DNA from: Deinococcus betulae
GTDB taxonomy: Bacteria; Deinococcota; Deinococci; Deinococcales; Deinococcaceae
Length of the DNA: 59,097 nt
Assembly (NCBI RefSeq): GCF_020166395.1
Contig: NZ_JAIQXU010000030.1
Span: 1 to 59,097 of the forward strand
Direction: 5' to 3'
Under the pieces are notes generated by a model. That model was not told the DNA's origin and ran no database searches. It saw nothing but the letters and a program-made list of their open reading frames with translations. A program made the translations under genes and the position numbers. Below are positions 1 to 8,335 of this stretch, piece after piece (the first letter of the stretch is position 1; every line of letters starts with the position of its first letter).

Positions 1-326
1 GGCGTATGGTCTGTGACGTGGCGTCCCCGATCCGTCAGGAAATGTCGGTAACCATCTGTGATCTCGCGGTTGACCACCACATTTCTGGACATTGACTGCC
101 GCAACTTGTTGGCCGCCGGACCGTCTCCTTGAACGGCGTGCTCCCAATACCCGTTCGCAGCCAAGCTAAGATTCAACATTGTTCGGTAGACCTCGGTACT
201 CTCCCCAGGCACTGCCCTGGCCTGGGCAACATACTCACGTAAGTTGCCGAGCAGGAGCACGCGAAGATACCGCTGCATATGGCCATGATGATCGCCGCTG
301 AACGTCGCAACTTTCCGACTTTGCAT
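1..326 (-). CDS. hypothetical protein, 3' part beyond window
   Basis: The minus-strand frame stays open from position 326 to the left edge of the window, so the C-terminus is missing. From the ATG at 326 the product begins MQSRKVATFSGDHH and continues for at least 108 residues with codon use like neighbouring genes. An alternative ATG lies at 278. Neither start has a good Shine-Dalgarno, but TACCCT sits 6 nt before the upper ATG, as in a leaderless promoter. No family is recognised and no membrane segment or signal peptide is seen. The call rests only on the long open frame. Confidence 0.45.
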   Translation of the reverse strand, partial: MQSRKVATFSGDHHGHMQRYLRVLLLGNLREYVAQARAVPGESTEVYRTMLNLSLAANGYWEHAVQGDGPAANKLRQSMSRNVVVNREITDGYRHFLTDRGRHVTDHT

Positions 327-771
327 AAGGAGAGGGTAGCGTCCACCTCAGAACTTGGCCGGTTCTCGACTCGCGAGTTTCTAGGCTTTTCACATCAATG
401 CTGCCGGATATCGCATCGGCCCTCACCGAGCAATCCTTCCGCCAGGCGACGCGACTGGCAAAATGGCCCTATGAGGTCTGCAGACAGCGATACGCCCTGC
501 TACCGTGAGTACATGCCACTGATTTTTCTCGTGTTGGCCGCGTTTTTTGGCTATCAGGCTGTGCACCTGTTCACAGGTATCTAGCCGTCTGCTCAGCTAG
601 GGTCACTCGACACATTCGTCCTGCTGCCCGCCGTCGCATACGCCGCGGCAGACAGCTCAGCCCACTCATGGCGACATCCAGGCACGCACATTACGGCCGC
701 CTGGGCCACGGGGTGCGCCGTTGTCGTTCTCGTGGTGGCTCCGCGCCTGCTCGGCTGATAGCGCGTCAATA
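327..771. other. intergenic stretch, nothing recognised
   Basis: About 445 bases with only short open frames on both strands that lack convincing starts or protein-like composition. I see no RNA gene, repeat or strong hairpin here. Confidence 0.4.
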
Positions 772-1307
772 TCACTCGCGCCCGACCTTGAACGCCGGCA
801 ACCAGCGCACACTGTCTGGCGTGACGAGTACTCCCTCCGCCGGCCAGCACGCCATGCTTGACCCTGTCATCCCCGCCGGGCGGACCCGGTAGACCACTTC
901 GGTGAGGCCCTCACCCAGCTGCTGGGCGTACGCAGCATGCAGTTGCAGAAAGACGACCTGAGCCCCACGCCGCCAGTCTGGGCCGGCCACCTCGCGAATG
1001 GCGTAGCGCGAGAGCAGATCCATGGCGGCATTCAAGGCCTGCTGCCCAGGCTGCACCGGCCGGGCATATGCCTGGCGGTTGCCCTAATCTCCAGGAGGTC
1101 ACGCCCCTGCTGCTGCGTCTGATTCAGGACGGTCTCTGGCGTCAGCACCCACAGAGCTTCCAACGCCAGGCGCGTGTAAGGGTCGGCATGATGCGCCCGC
1201 GCCGGATCCAGGCCATACAGTTCCGCCGGGTCGATGGCGGAGACCCCTACCTGAAGTCTGGGGTTCAGCGGATAAATGTCCACGGTGATCAGACCTCGGT
1301 CGCTCAT
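772..1307 (-). pseudogene. frameshifted hypothetical protein
   Basis: The frame starting at the ATG at 1307 (MSDRGLITVDIYPLNP) runs to about residue 75, then meets a stop shortly after position 1070. The continuation (RPVQPGQQALNAAMDLL and onward to the stop at 772) lies in another frame and reads as one smooth protein once a single base is shifted near 1050-1085. Together they would make about 178 residues, soluble, of no family I recognise. The start lies 25 bases downstream of the stop of the preceding minus-strand gene (1333-1791), so the two are probably co-transcribed. It may be a real mutation or a sequencing error. Confidence 0.55.
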
Positions 1308-1332
1308 GTCTGGGGACGGCTCTGGACAGGCC

Positions 1333-1791
1333 TCACTTTTTCTTGGCCGGGCGCCCTGCTTTCTTGGCGGGCGCCTTCTTCCGGCTGTTGCCCAAGGCTT
1401 GGCCCTTGGCGTAGGAGGCTTCGATCTTCCGGCGAGTTTTCTCCGCAAGAGCCTTGAAATCCACCAGCCCGGCTTCAATGGCTTCCACACTGGGTTTGGG
1501 CGTCCGGGCACCGCGACGGCCTTCATTCAGGGCGGCGTTCGTTTCCGCAAACCATGCCTCGAAGGCTGGGGTCGGCTCAAAGACCATGTCCCGCACCGTT
1601 TTGGCATAGGTCTCGTCTTTGCCCCGGCGCCGGAATTGCTTGGGCAGCTCAAAGCGCTCGGGCAGGTCGGCCGCATCGAAGGCCCCGACGCGGACGGCGT
1701 CACGGAACAGCCGGATGAACGCGTCACTGCGCTGGGGGTTGCTCAGGGCCTGCACCTGCTCACTGAGTTTGATGTAGGGCATGGCAGGCAT
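1333..1791 (-). CDS. small protein with Lys/Ala-rich C-terminal tail
   Basis: 152 residues. The first 110 are helical and acidic/basic mixed; the last 30 are very basic (KKAPAKKAGRPAKKK). This is the kind of histone-H1-like tail seen on DNA-binding proteins, and a similar tail is on the N-terminus of the HU protein at 38162-38527. DNA or nucleic acid binding is inferred only from that tail. It heads a likely two-gene minus-strand unit with the frameshifted gene at 772-1307 and is divergent from the gene at 1853. The body matches no family I can name. Confidence 0.6.
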   Translation of the reverse strand: MPAMPYIKLSEQVQALSNPQRSDAFIRLFRDAVRVGAFDAADLPERFELPKQFRRRGKDETYAKTVRDMVFEPTPAFEAWFAETNAALNEGRRGARTPKPSVEAIEAGLVDFKALAEKTRRKIEASYAKGQALGNSRKKAPAKKAGRPAKKK

Positions 1792-1852
1792 CGTACGTCA
1801 CCCCACCACAGGGGCGCTTGACGCGGAACCAGCGCGCCCCCACCCTGAAGGC

Positions 1853-2269
1853 ATGACCGTCATAGGCGCCCATCACGTCCAAGAAGCGTCTGTGCACAAC
1901 CAGCAGACCTTCGACACCTGCATCGCCACCACCCTGCGCCTCCTGGCCACCATCGAGTTCGCCCCAGTGGTCGGTGATGAGCCACTCACGCCGGACCTGC
2001 TGGACGCGTATGCGACCGAGATTGAACGGCATGCTCAGGACCTCGCCGCGCTGGCGGGCTTCCCGCACACCGATGTCATTGGCTACGGCCGCGATTGGTA
2101 CCAGGAAGTCAGCCGGGCCCGCCGCGCGCCTCTGCAGGCCGCCTACCATGCTATTCACTCCGCCGCCTGGCTGGGCCTGGAGCAGGGCGCCACGACCGCC
2201 GGGATGCTTGCCGGGGTAGCGGCCGCTGTGAGGGACCTGGCTGGCCAACACGGGCGATTGACGAACTGA
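1853..2269 (+). CDS. hypothetical protein, 138 aa
   Basis: The frame is open from 1781, but the ATG at 1853 is preferred because GAAGG precedes it and the upstream codons overlap the divergent gene's 5' end. The product (MTVIGAHHVQEASVHNQQ...) is mainly helical, with an Ala-rich C-terminal half (AAYHAIHSAAWLGLEQG). There is no signal peptide or clear transmembrane segment. I recognise no family. It is followed within 30 bases by the secreted protein at 2300. Confidence 0.5.
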   Translation: MTVIGAHHVQEASVHNQQTFDTCIATTLRLLATIEFAPVVGDEPLTPDLLDAYATEIERHAQDLAALAGFPHTDVIGYGRDWYQEVSRARRAPLQAAYHAIHSAAWLGLEQGATTAGMLAGVAAAVRDLAGQHGRLTN

Positions 2270-2299
2270 TTCGTTGCCTGACTGGGGCATCATCGGGCC

Positions 2300-2773
2300 A
2301 TGAAGCTGCTCCTGTTGTCAGCCACGCTCCTCACTCCGGGTGCAGCCGCCCCTGCTCAGCCCACGTGTCTGTCGGCCGAGCTGATTCTCCCGGCCGCGCT
2401 GCCCCGCACCGCCGCTCTGCCCGTCAGCTTTGTGCTGCGCAATAACCGGGCCACGCCGTTTGAAGGGGGCGTGAGCGAGTGCAGCGTCAACTACCGCCTG
2501 CTCGACCGCGCGACCGGGCGGCAACTCTGGCAGTTCCGCACCCCCGGCATGGCCTGCAAGACGGTGCTGGGCCCGCAGGTGCGCCTCCTGCCGCAGAGTG
2601 CGGGTGAGGTCTACCGGCAGACGCTGTACGTTGGCGCGTCGGCTACCCAGGCACCGGCCCGCCTTAAGCCTGGCGCTTACACGTTGATTGGCAGCCTGGA
2701 GATTACGGGAAAGACACCCGCGTTCAAAGCCATGACCCTCACCACCAAGCCCACGCATTTCGATGTGCCCTAG
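2300..2773 (+). CDS. secreted BsuPI-like beta-sandwich protein
   Basis: 157 residues with a clear signal peptide (MKLLLLSATLLTPGAAAPA, cleavage after about residue 19). The body is beta-rich with four cysteines (two likely disulphides) and phrases such as VSFVLRNNRATPF and LKPGAYTLIGSLEI. These resemble the intracellular proteinase inhibitor BsuPI-like fold, where a chain of strands describes performance of polymers or inhibitors. The family call is tentative. A decayed copy of the same gene, including the bases just upstream of the ATG (CATCATCGGGCC versus CATCATCAGGCC), lies at 35278-35460, so this locus has been duplicated within the replicon. Confidence 0.6.
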   Translation: MKLLLLSATLLTPGAAAPAQPTCLSAELILPAALPRTAALPVSFVLRNNRATPFEGGVSECSVNYRLLDRATGRQLWQFRTPGMACKTVLGPQVRLLPQSAGEVYRQTLYVGASATQAPARLKPGAYTLIGSLEITGKTPAFKAMTLTTKPTHFDVP

Positions 2774-2884
2774 TTCAACGCTGGGTCCACAGTTGGCCGA
2801 TGGCCTGCACCAGCCAGGTGTGCTGCTCTGTCAGGAGGGTGACGGTCCGCTCCCAGGTCCGGGTCAAGCAAAGCCACGAGTGCC

Positions 2885-3892
2885 TTACTTTCTCCGGTCA
2901 ATTTCCCATGTCGCTGCTTTGTCCAGAATGTGAAGCCGCTCGGAATCCTTCAAGATCTGGGCGATCACTTCTTCCAGGGCCCGGTACTGTACGACCACGA
3001 AGACGCGGGGCTCCAGGCGGGATTCTCCCAGAATGAAGCTATTCAGATCTGTCACCGCAGATGACGCCCGCAGTGGCTCCAGCACGTCCCCAAATCCCTG
3101 CGCCACCAACGCCGCGTCACTCAGTTCCTCCTGGATCCGGCGGGTGGCATGACGCTGGAAGGCACCGTCTGGTGGCGCGTCGAGAAACACGTACGGCTGC
3201 GGCACGCTGACCTCATCCGGATGCCGAGCCGCTTCGAACGCTTCCAGGGTCAACTGCGGCTTCAACACCCGCAGTTCTGCCGTGGTCACGATCAGGCACA
3301 CGCCGACCGCAGGCAGTCTCGGCAGGTCCGCACCGAAATGCTTTACATCGCTCACGCGCTGAACCGTCCATTCCAGGGACTGCTCCAATGACGCGTAGCG
3401 GAGTTGCGCCGCAGCCTCGTTTGGGCCTTTTGGCGCCACATTGCCCGCCTCAGCAAGCTGCAGGCCACGGTGCACCATCAGTTCCTGGGGGTAGAGGTCG
3501 TAGGCGCCCAGGGTAGACACACTGGATTGGGTAAAGAGATCTATCCCTTTGAAATACGTCGGGAGGTGTTGATTGAACGGCGCCTCATCCTCGTTCGGAA
3601 CGAAGATCCATTGCGTCCCACGCGTACGGTACTTACACTCCACCAGCAACGACAGCACCAGCCCCTTCTCGTCATCCCGGTGAACAGCGCGCAGGTCCAC
3701 GGAGAACGTGATGTCCTCGCTCCGCTCATTGCGCCGCAGATAGCTGTATTCCACCTGCACCTTCAAGCCCAGGCGTTTGAGCACCCCGGCCACCGAATGT
3801 TCAAGCGGAAGACCGGATTTCTGCAGCGCGGTCTTCCAATTCTTCTTGCCGCCCCCGGGGGGCGAGGGTGATCCTGCGGCGTCGGTCACCAC
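2885..3892 (-). CDS. PD-(D/E)XK nuclease-like protein
   Basis: 335 residues starting at GTG 3892. Around residues 60-95 the sequence reads FSVDLRAV, then LVLSLLVECKYR. An Asp followed about 20 residues later by E-C-K is the metal-binding core of PD-(D/E)XK restriction-endonuclease-fold enzymes. The rest contains alternating strands (VGVCLIVTTAEL, RVFVVVQY) but no second recognisable domain, and no methyltransferase sits beside it. It could be a stand-alone type IV-like or repair nuclease; substrate is unknown. It is transcribed alone, facing the gene at 2300. Confidence 0.6.
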   Translation of the reverse strand: MVTDAAGSPSPPGGGKKNWKTALQKSGLPLEHSVAGVLKRLGLKVQVEYSYLRRNERSEDITFSVDLRAVHRDDEKGLVLSLLVECKYRTRGTQWIFVPNEDEAPFNQHLPTYFKGIDLFTQSSVSTLGAYDLYPQELMVHRGLQLAEAGNVAPKGPNEAAAQLRYASLEQSLEWTVQRVSDVKHFGADLPRLPAVGVCLIVTTAELRVLKPQLTLEAFEAARHPDEVSVPQPYVFLDAPPDGAFQRHATRRIQEELSDAALVAQGFGDVLEPLRASSAVTDLNSFILGESRLEPRVFVVVQYRALEEVIAQILKDSERLHILDKAATWEIDRRK

Positions 3893-4153
3893 TTCACTCT
3901 ACCGAGTGACGAGCACCCCAGTGTTCTCAGCATGAGCCCGCCTGTTCTCGCCACACCTGCCTTTCCGCTTGTCAGCGGGCGGCCCTGCACATTACGCTGA
4001 GGTTGGCTCTGGTTCGCCGCCCGTCAGCCCGCCGCCTATTTGGCGCATGGTGAAGTGCGAGCCTCATGCAGGATCACCCTGAATCAGCCTCTCCCGGAGT
4101 GCGGTCAGGGAACGCGGGCACCCCTGACCACCGGCACTCCCGGAGGGCCACCC

Positions 4154-5248
4154 ATGCATCACAAAACCCTGGCCACGCGCCTCAGCGCCCAGCTGCACGC
4201 CCACCCCTTCAACCTGAAACGCGGACACGCTCTGGAATGCGTCGCGGCACTGCACGGCCTGCCCAATTGGGACACCCTGGCCGCCCGACCCAGGACAGCC
4301 ATGCTGCCTCCAGCGCGCGCCGCTTTGGCGCTACGCGGTGCTCTGGACCGGTACGGTTGTCCGCTGTCGGAGGCGGCGGTGCATACACTCCTGGCCACCC
4401 TGCTGACGAAGGATGTGCCGCCTCCCTCATCCCCGCGCACCCTGAGCGTGTGGCGTGGCCTGCAGGTCCTCCCGGGCAGCGAGACCACCCTGTCCCCGTG
4501 GCCACTGCTTCCCCTGGCCGCGGACGTGGAACACCGGGCCACCAAGCGCCTTTCGGACGCCACCCACCTGAGCTGGGTGCGCGGAAAGGGGATCAAAAGC
4601 AATGGGGCACACGTGCCGGCGACCGGTCTGGTGGACGAGGGCACACAATTGGGCGCCTGGGCGGCCGCCCTGCTGGCGGCCGCGCCAGGAACCAGTCACC
4701 GCCTCACGGTGCAGCGGGAGGGCGCAGAAGTGACGCGCGTGGACCTGCGCCGCGGCATGAAGGCCGCCCCCACCCCTGAATGGTTCGTGCACGACTCAGA
4801 GCTGAACGTCGTGTATGGTCCGCCCCGCAGTGACCTGGCACGCCAGACCCTCGCCCTGGCGTACGCCCGTGCCCAACGGGGCACCGTGTTCCTGGTGGAT
4901 ACCCCAGCCCTCTTGGGGCGCGCCGGGCCAGCCCTGGCCGGCCCATGCCACCTGTTGCCCGATACCCCCGCTGGTGTGCAGGACTTACGGGCACGGGCCC
5001 ATTGGCATCATTGGGTCGTGCTCAGCGCGCAGGCGGACAACGTCGCGGCGTACTGCGAAGCGGCGATGCAAACAGAAGCACGCGTCATTATTGCGGTACA
5101 CGCCTCCACGCTGAATGTGGACGGCTTGCTCCAACACCTGCCTCTTTCGGACGAAGAGGTGGACTACTACGAGGTGGGCGACCGTGGGCAGGTCATCAGC
5201 CGCCATGGCGTTCGCAGTGAACTGGAGAGCGACACAGACGACTGGTGA
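4154..5248 (+). CDS. orphan protein with N-terminal 'W-x-T-L' module (family member 1)
   Basis: 364 residues. The ATG at 4154 has a good ribosome site (CGGAGGG at 4141-4147), so the longer frame from 4040 is not used. Residues 1-45 form a helical module ending in ALECVAALHGLPNWDTLAA. The same pattern (A-L-E/Q ... A-A ... W-N/D-T-L-S/A) opens the proteins at 13109-14455 and 33897-35048. Such modules are found at the N-terminus of some glyoxalase-related proteins, which I note from memory. The C-terminal part has strand-helix repeats (LNVVYGPPRSDLARQTLALAYARA, TVFLVDTPAL) that resemble a divergent P-loop or Rossmann fold without a clear Walker A. Function unknown. Confidence 0.65.
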   Translation: MHHKTLATRLSAQLHAHPFNLKRGHALECVAALHGLPNWDTLAARPRTAMLPPARAALALRGALDRYGCPLSEAAVHTLLATLLTKDVPPPSSPRTLSVWRGLQVLPGSETTLSPWPLLPLAADVEHRATKRLSDATHLSWVRGKGIKSNGAHVPATGLVDEGTQLGAWAAALLAAAPGTSHRLTVQREGAEVTRVDLRRGMKAAPTPEWFVHDSELNVVYGPPRSDLARQTLALAYARAQRGTVFLVDTPALLGRAGPALAGPCHLLPDTPAGVQDLRARAHWHHWVVLSAQADNVAAYCEAAMQTEARVIIAVHASTLNVDGLLQHLPLSDEEVDYYEVGDRGQVISRHGVRSELESDTDDW

Positions 5249-5519
5249 ATCGTGTTCGCCGCGCCACAGGGGTGATCAGGGCGCCCATTCGACCCAGGAG
5301 GGCCGTCATCACGGGGAATGGAGACGATCGCCAGCCTCCAGATCTGCTCACGGTCACCCCCTGCTGATGGGCTCAAACGAAGCCGCCCCCACATATCTTC
5401 TTGAGAGAATGCGCTGTTGAAGTGATCCTGGGGCAGTGTTAAACCACTGGTCCACGTGGATGGATGCTCTCCTTGATGCCACCTGGAGGACGTCCAGTCC
5501 CTTGGCCCGAGGTTCTTTT
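5249..5519. other. intergenic between convergent genes
   Basis: 271 bases between convergent stop codons. Short opposing frames run through it but overlap the flanking genes out of phase. No strong terminator hairpin is obvious by eye. Confidence 0.4.
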
Positions 5520-6515
5520 TCAACGGCCCAGGGGCCGCAGTGATTCTCCTGGTGACCAGGGGGTGATCTTCGCCGCCCGGCACTCGTTTCTCAACTGAAG
5601 CCCCACAGGATGCCAGATGAACCCGGGCTGATCGTCCGGATGCCTGAGCGCTTCCTGCCAGCGGCGACTGGCCCAGGCGGTCACGACCTGCACGCCCGCC
5701 ACCCCATCCATGACGAACGCGCGGCCAGTCACTGAGTAGGTCTCCTCCCCCAGTGCGCTCACGCGGGTGAAATGCAGGCCGTCCGGCAAGCGCTCCACGA
5801 TCAGGCGCAGGCGCCGGACGCCGGCGAGGGTGGTCTGTTGAAACTCACCTCGCGAATGCTCTTCAAAGCAGATGGGCACGGCGCCGGTGCTCAGCACCTC
5901 CTGTACCACCTGCCGCACCCCTGAATGCCATTCTTCTTCCGGCTCAGGGATGTGTTGGTGATGAATCCAGAATTCGGCGGCCGCACGCTCGTAGACCGTC
6001 GCCCCTGGGAGATGGGTCAGAGAGGGGGTAAACGGCACCTCCAGGCGAACCCAGGGTGTGACGGTCCAGGCATCCGGCTGCCACTGCACGAAGGTCAAGG
6101 GATGATGGGCCAGATTCGGAAAAAAGCGGGTTGCCTCCTCGCCCCCCCACCGGTGCAGATCAGCCTGCATGACCTCAACGGTCGCCCACCCCCGTTGGCG
6201 CAGCAGGCGCACCAGCCTGGCGAAAACCCCATGGGCCGACCAACGATGCGTCATCAGGACGTGGTCACGCTGCTGGCCTGCAAAAGCCCAGCCAGGTGCC
6301 AAGGTCACCAGCGCCCGGAGCCGCCACTGGTGACGGGTCAGGACCCACCGCTGCTGCGCTTTCGTGCACGCTGGCACCTGGACACGGCGCTGCTCCAGCC
6401 TCAACGCATGCGTGACCGCCTGCCGGTGCCACGTGAATCCAAAGTCCGTCCTGGCGGTATGGGCCATGAAGGCAGCATCGCCCTCAGGACTACTAAGGCT
6501 CCACTCATCCGCCAC
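5520..6515 (-). CDS. hypothetical protein, last gene of PadR operon
   Basis: 331 residues from a GTG at 6515 with GAGG just upstream, only 4 bases after the stop of the CoiA-like gene. The product is rich in Trp and Arg (WHRQAVTHALRLEQRR, RQRGWATVEVMQADLHRWGG) and has beta segments near the C-terminus (RRLRLIVERLPDGLHFTRV). No catalytic motif, signal peptide or membrane span is seen. Tight spacing makes it the fourth gene of the unit that starts with PadR at 8069, and a functional link to the CoiA-like protein is inferred only from that. Confidence 0.6.
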   Translation of the reverse strand: MADEWSLSSPEGDAAFMAHTARTDFGFTWHRQAVTHALRLEQRRVQVPACTKAQQRWVLTRHQWRLRALVTLAPGWAFAGQQRDHVLMTHRWSAHGVFARLVRLLRQRGWATVEVMQADLHRWGGEEATRFFPNLAHHPLTFVQWQPDAWTVTPWVRLEVPFTPSLTHLPGATVYERAAAEFWIHHQHIPEPEEEWHSGVRQVVQEVLSTGAVPICFEEHSRGEFQQTTLAGVRRLRLIVERLPDGLHFTRVSALGEETYSVTGRAFVMDGVAGVQVVTAWASRRWQEALRHPDDQPGFIWHPVGLQLRNECRAAKITPWSPGESLRPLGR

Positions 6516-6519
6516 CGCC

Positions 6520-7134
6520 TCACCCAGGCAATTGAGGAAGGGGGACGGAGGTCTGCGTGACCGTGGCGCGGGCCGTCAGCACGAGGTGGCCTTCATCCAG
6601 CAGCCACTGCCGGCAGGTGTCCCAGAGACCGCCCACCTTGAGGCCGCCATGGTCCTGCTCCTGGAACACCCAGACCACTTCAATCTCGTCGTGCAGGTAG
6701 CTGTCGGTGCGGGCCTGCAGTTGGTGCAGGGTCAGGGGACTGAGTTGGGCTTCCACCGCCACGCGCGTGCCGTCCGTCAGGGTGATCAGGGCGTCGGCAA
6801 TGCGGCCGAGGTGGGCAAAACGCACCTCGTATTCCAGTGAGGCCACCTGCTGCCCAAAGTGACGCCGGAGGGCTTCACCGGCGGCGCGTTTGAGCGCCTG
6901 ATGCTGGGGACTTTCCTTCTCGCTCTCCGCTTCGAATGGACACTCGCTCGCTTCACGCTTGTGGGCGAAGTACCAGGCCCGGATCGCGCCCATGCGGGGG
7001 GTCATCGGTTTGGCGCAGAACTTGCACTGCCACGTCTGCGCCAGGATCTCGTCCCGGGTTCGTTTCTGGCGGAGGGTGGGCATATCCAGCGGCTTGGGGT
7101 CATGGCCGTCTCGGATCAGCAGGGCAGAAATCAC
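6520..7134 (-). CDS. CoiA-like zinc-finger/nuclease-fold protein
   Basis: About 204 residues. The N-terminal part holds a CxxC pair (CKFCAKPM), then AWYFAHKREASECPFEAESE and ESPQHQALKRA. This matches the Cys/His-rich start of competence protein CoiA family members. The C-terminal part has RIADALITL then VAVEAQLS, compatible with the D...E-x-Q/K core of a restriction-endonuclease-like fold. CoiA is needed for natural transformation in Gram-positives, where its biochemical role is a proposed nuclease; the role here is unknown. GTG at 7134 is chosen because GAGGG lies 4-5 bases upstream. An ATG at 7164 overlaps the upstream gene. Confidence 0.65.
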   Translation of the reverse strand: MISALLIRDGHDPKPLDMPTLRQKRTRDEILAQTWQCKFCAKPMTPRMGAIRAWYFAHKREASECPFEAESEKESPQHQALKRAAGEALRRHFGQQVASLEYEVRFAHLGRIADALITLTDGTRVAVEAQLSPLTLHQLQARTDSYLHDEIEVVWVFQEQDHGGLKVGGLWDTCRQWLLDEGHLVLTARATVTQTSVPLPQLPG

Positions 7135-7141
7135 GGTGCCC

Positions 7142-7747
7142 TCAGCGGTGGCGGCCGAACACACCCGGCGACTTCAGCGGATGCTGGACGCCCCAGTAGG
7201 CATCCCAGGTCGGGATGATGATGAGCGCGCAGAGCCACACCACACCCATGACGTCCCCGGTACTGGGCACGAACCAGCCGATCAGGAAAGGGGCCAACAG
7301 CCCCAGGAGCAGCACCGCGCTCCCACCTCGGGTCGAGCGCAGCCAGTGCACGTCGCGGCCCAGGCCTCGCCACGCCACCCAGGCGGCCACCACCCAGCCG
7401 ATCAGGCGGGTGAGCATCCAGGTCTGCATGGACGGCGTCCAGGCATCGGCCAGGGTGTACAGCACCAGGTACAGGCTGAACAGCGCGCCGGACAGCACCA
7501 CCAGGGACCTGGAGGCGAGCAGCATCAGCCGGTCTGCGCGCTTGACGGTGCCCCTTTGGGTGTCGGGGGCCTCGTAGGAGGCGCACAGGCCAATCACCTC
7601 GGGGAGATGCGAGAGGGCGCTGAGGAGAGGATGGGGTTGGGTTTCGCACACGGCCAGCCAATCGCGTTCGTAGTCTGCCCGGATGGGTCGGGGCAGGGGG
7701 AGGCAGAGGAGGGCCATGAGTCGGTCGAGGGTGGGATTGGCGGGCAT
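7142..7747 (-). CDS. integral membrane protein downstream of padR
   Basis: 201 residues. After a soluble N-terminus (to about residue 70) there are four likely membrane helices: LMLLASRSLVVLSGALFSLY, TRLIGWVVAAWVAW, AVLLLGLLAPFLIGWFV and VMGVVWLCALIIIPT. It begins 16 bases after the PadR gene, a classic arrangement in which a PadR-type repressor controls a small membrane protein or transporter. No transporter signature is recognised. The stop overlaps the beginning of the CoiA-like frame, so it is translationally close to its downstream neighbour. Confidence 0.65.
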   Translation of the reverse strand: MPANPTLDRLMALLCLPLPRPIRADYERDWLAVCETQPHPLLSALSHLPEVIGLCASYEAPDTQRGTVKRADRLMLLASRSLVVLSGALFSLYLVLYTLADAWTPSMQTWMLTRLIGWVVAAWVAWRGLGRDVHWLRSTRGGSAVLLLGLLAPFLIGWFVPSTGDVMGVVWLCALIIIPTWDAYWGVQHPLKSPGVFGRHR

Positions 7748-7763
7748 CTGGTCTCCTTTGCGT

Positions 7764-8069
7764 TCAGCCCAGAACGAGGCGGCCGGGCAGTCGGGGGGCG
7801 TCTTTGAGTTCGGCTTCGGCGAGCGCCCGACCTTCTGAGGTCAGCTGGTAGTACCGGCGTTTGCGGCGGCCCTCGACGGCTTCATCGATGTCTTCGAGGG
7901 CACTGGTGAGATAGCCGGCCCGGGTGAGTCGCTCAAGGGCCGGGTAGAGCGCCCCGTTGCTGACGTTGGCCGCGCGGGCGATTTCCAGGCCGTAATGCTC
8001 GCGGTGGGGGTCGGCGTACAGCACCCCCAGGATCCGGAGGATGGTCAGGGACATTCTGAATTTACCCAT
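7764..8069 (-). CDS. PadR family transcriptional regulator
   Basis: 101 residues, the normal length of a short (subfamily 2-like) PadR. The winged helix is clear: YGLEIARAANVSNGALYPAL, then LERLTRAGYLTS and RRKRRYYQLTSEGRALAEAE. PadR proteins dimerise and repress their own operon, often responding to small hydrophobic ligands. It is the first gene of a four-gene minus-strand unit (PadR, membrane protein, CoiA-like, unknown). The start at 8069 has no Shine-Dalgarno but has a CATACT box 6 nt upstream, suggesting a leaderless mRNA. Confidence 0.88.
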   Translation of the reverse strand: MGKFRMSLTILRILGVLYADPHREHYGLEIARAANVSNGALYPALERLTRAGYLTSALEDIDEAVEGRRKRRYYQLTSEGRALAEAELKDAPRLPGRLVLG

Positions 8070-8109
8070 GGTCTTAGTATGACACTCCCCCCATGGTCTT
8101 AGTCAATGA
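8066..8109 (-). promoter_or_regulatory. padR promoter with duplicated CCATGGTCTTAGT element
   Basis: The 13-base string CCATGGTCTTAGT occurs exactly twice, at 8066-8078 (overlapping the padR start codon) and 8091-8103. Reading the minus strand, TTGACT (-35-like) is followed 19 bases later by CATACT, then 6 bases, then ATG. The direct repeat therefore overlaps both the -35 side and the start, a good place for an operator. Autoregulation by PadR is inferred. Confidence 0.55.
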
Positions 8110-8260
8110 CTGGAGTCCGGTTGACGCGACCGCCAACTTTACCAAGCGCGACTGTTGAGTGCGCCCAAAAGCTCAAAAGTGCGCCCAGCGCTGGATCTGA
8201 ACAGGCTATGTGCTGCCCTTTGCTTGTGGTCCGTTCGCGCTGGGCGCACAGGTCGTAGAA

Positions 8261-8331
8261 TCTTTCTTACGAAAGATAGCCTATAGGCAGTTATATTTCA
8301 GTCTATAGACTTATATTTCAGATAGTCTAGA
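8261..8331 (+). promoter_or_regulatory. palindrome ladder before HTH gene (putative operator array)
   Basis: Just upstream of the regulator at 8336 lie a hairpin TCTTTC-TTAC-GAAAGA (8261-8276), a perfect palindrome GCCTATAGGC (8279-8288), another GTCTATAGAC (8301-8310), and TCTAGA (8326-8331). The last three are centred 22-23 bases apart. TTATATTTCAG is repeated exactly at 8291-8301 and 8311-8321. TAGTCT ends 7-8 nt before the ATG and could be a -10 box. The spacing of about two helical turns suits cooperative binding by a dimeric HTH protein. Confidence 0.55.
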
Positions 8332-8335
8332 GGCG

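Noticed and set aside
5925..6560. 211-codon plus-strand frame
   Set aside because: Antisense shadow of the genes at 5520-7134.
8291..8321. TTATATTTCAG repeats as a CRISPR-like array
   Set aside because: Only two copies with 9 bases between; they fit an operator array better.
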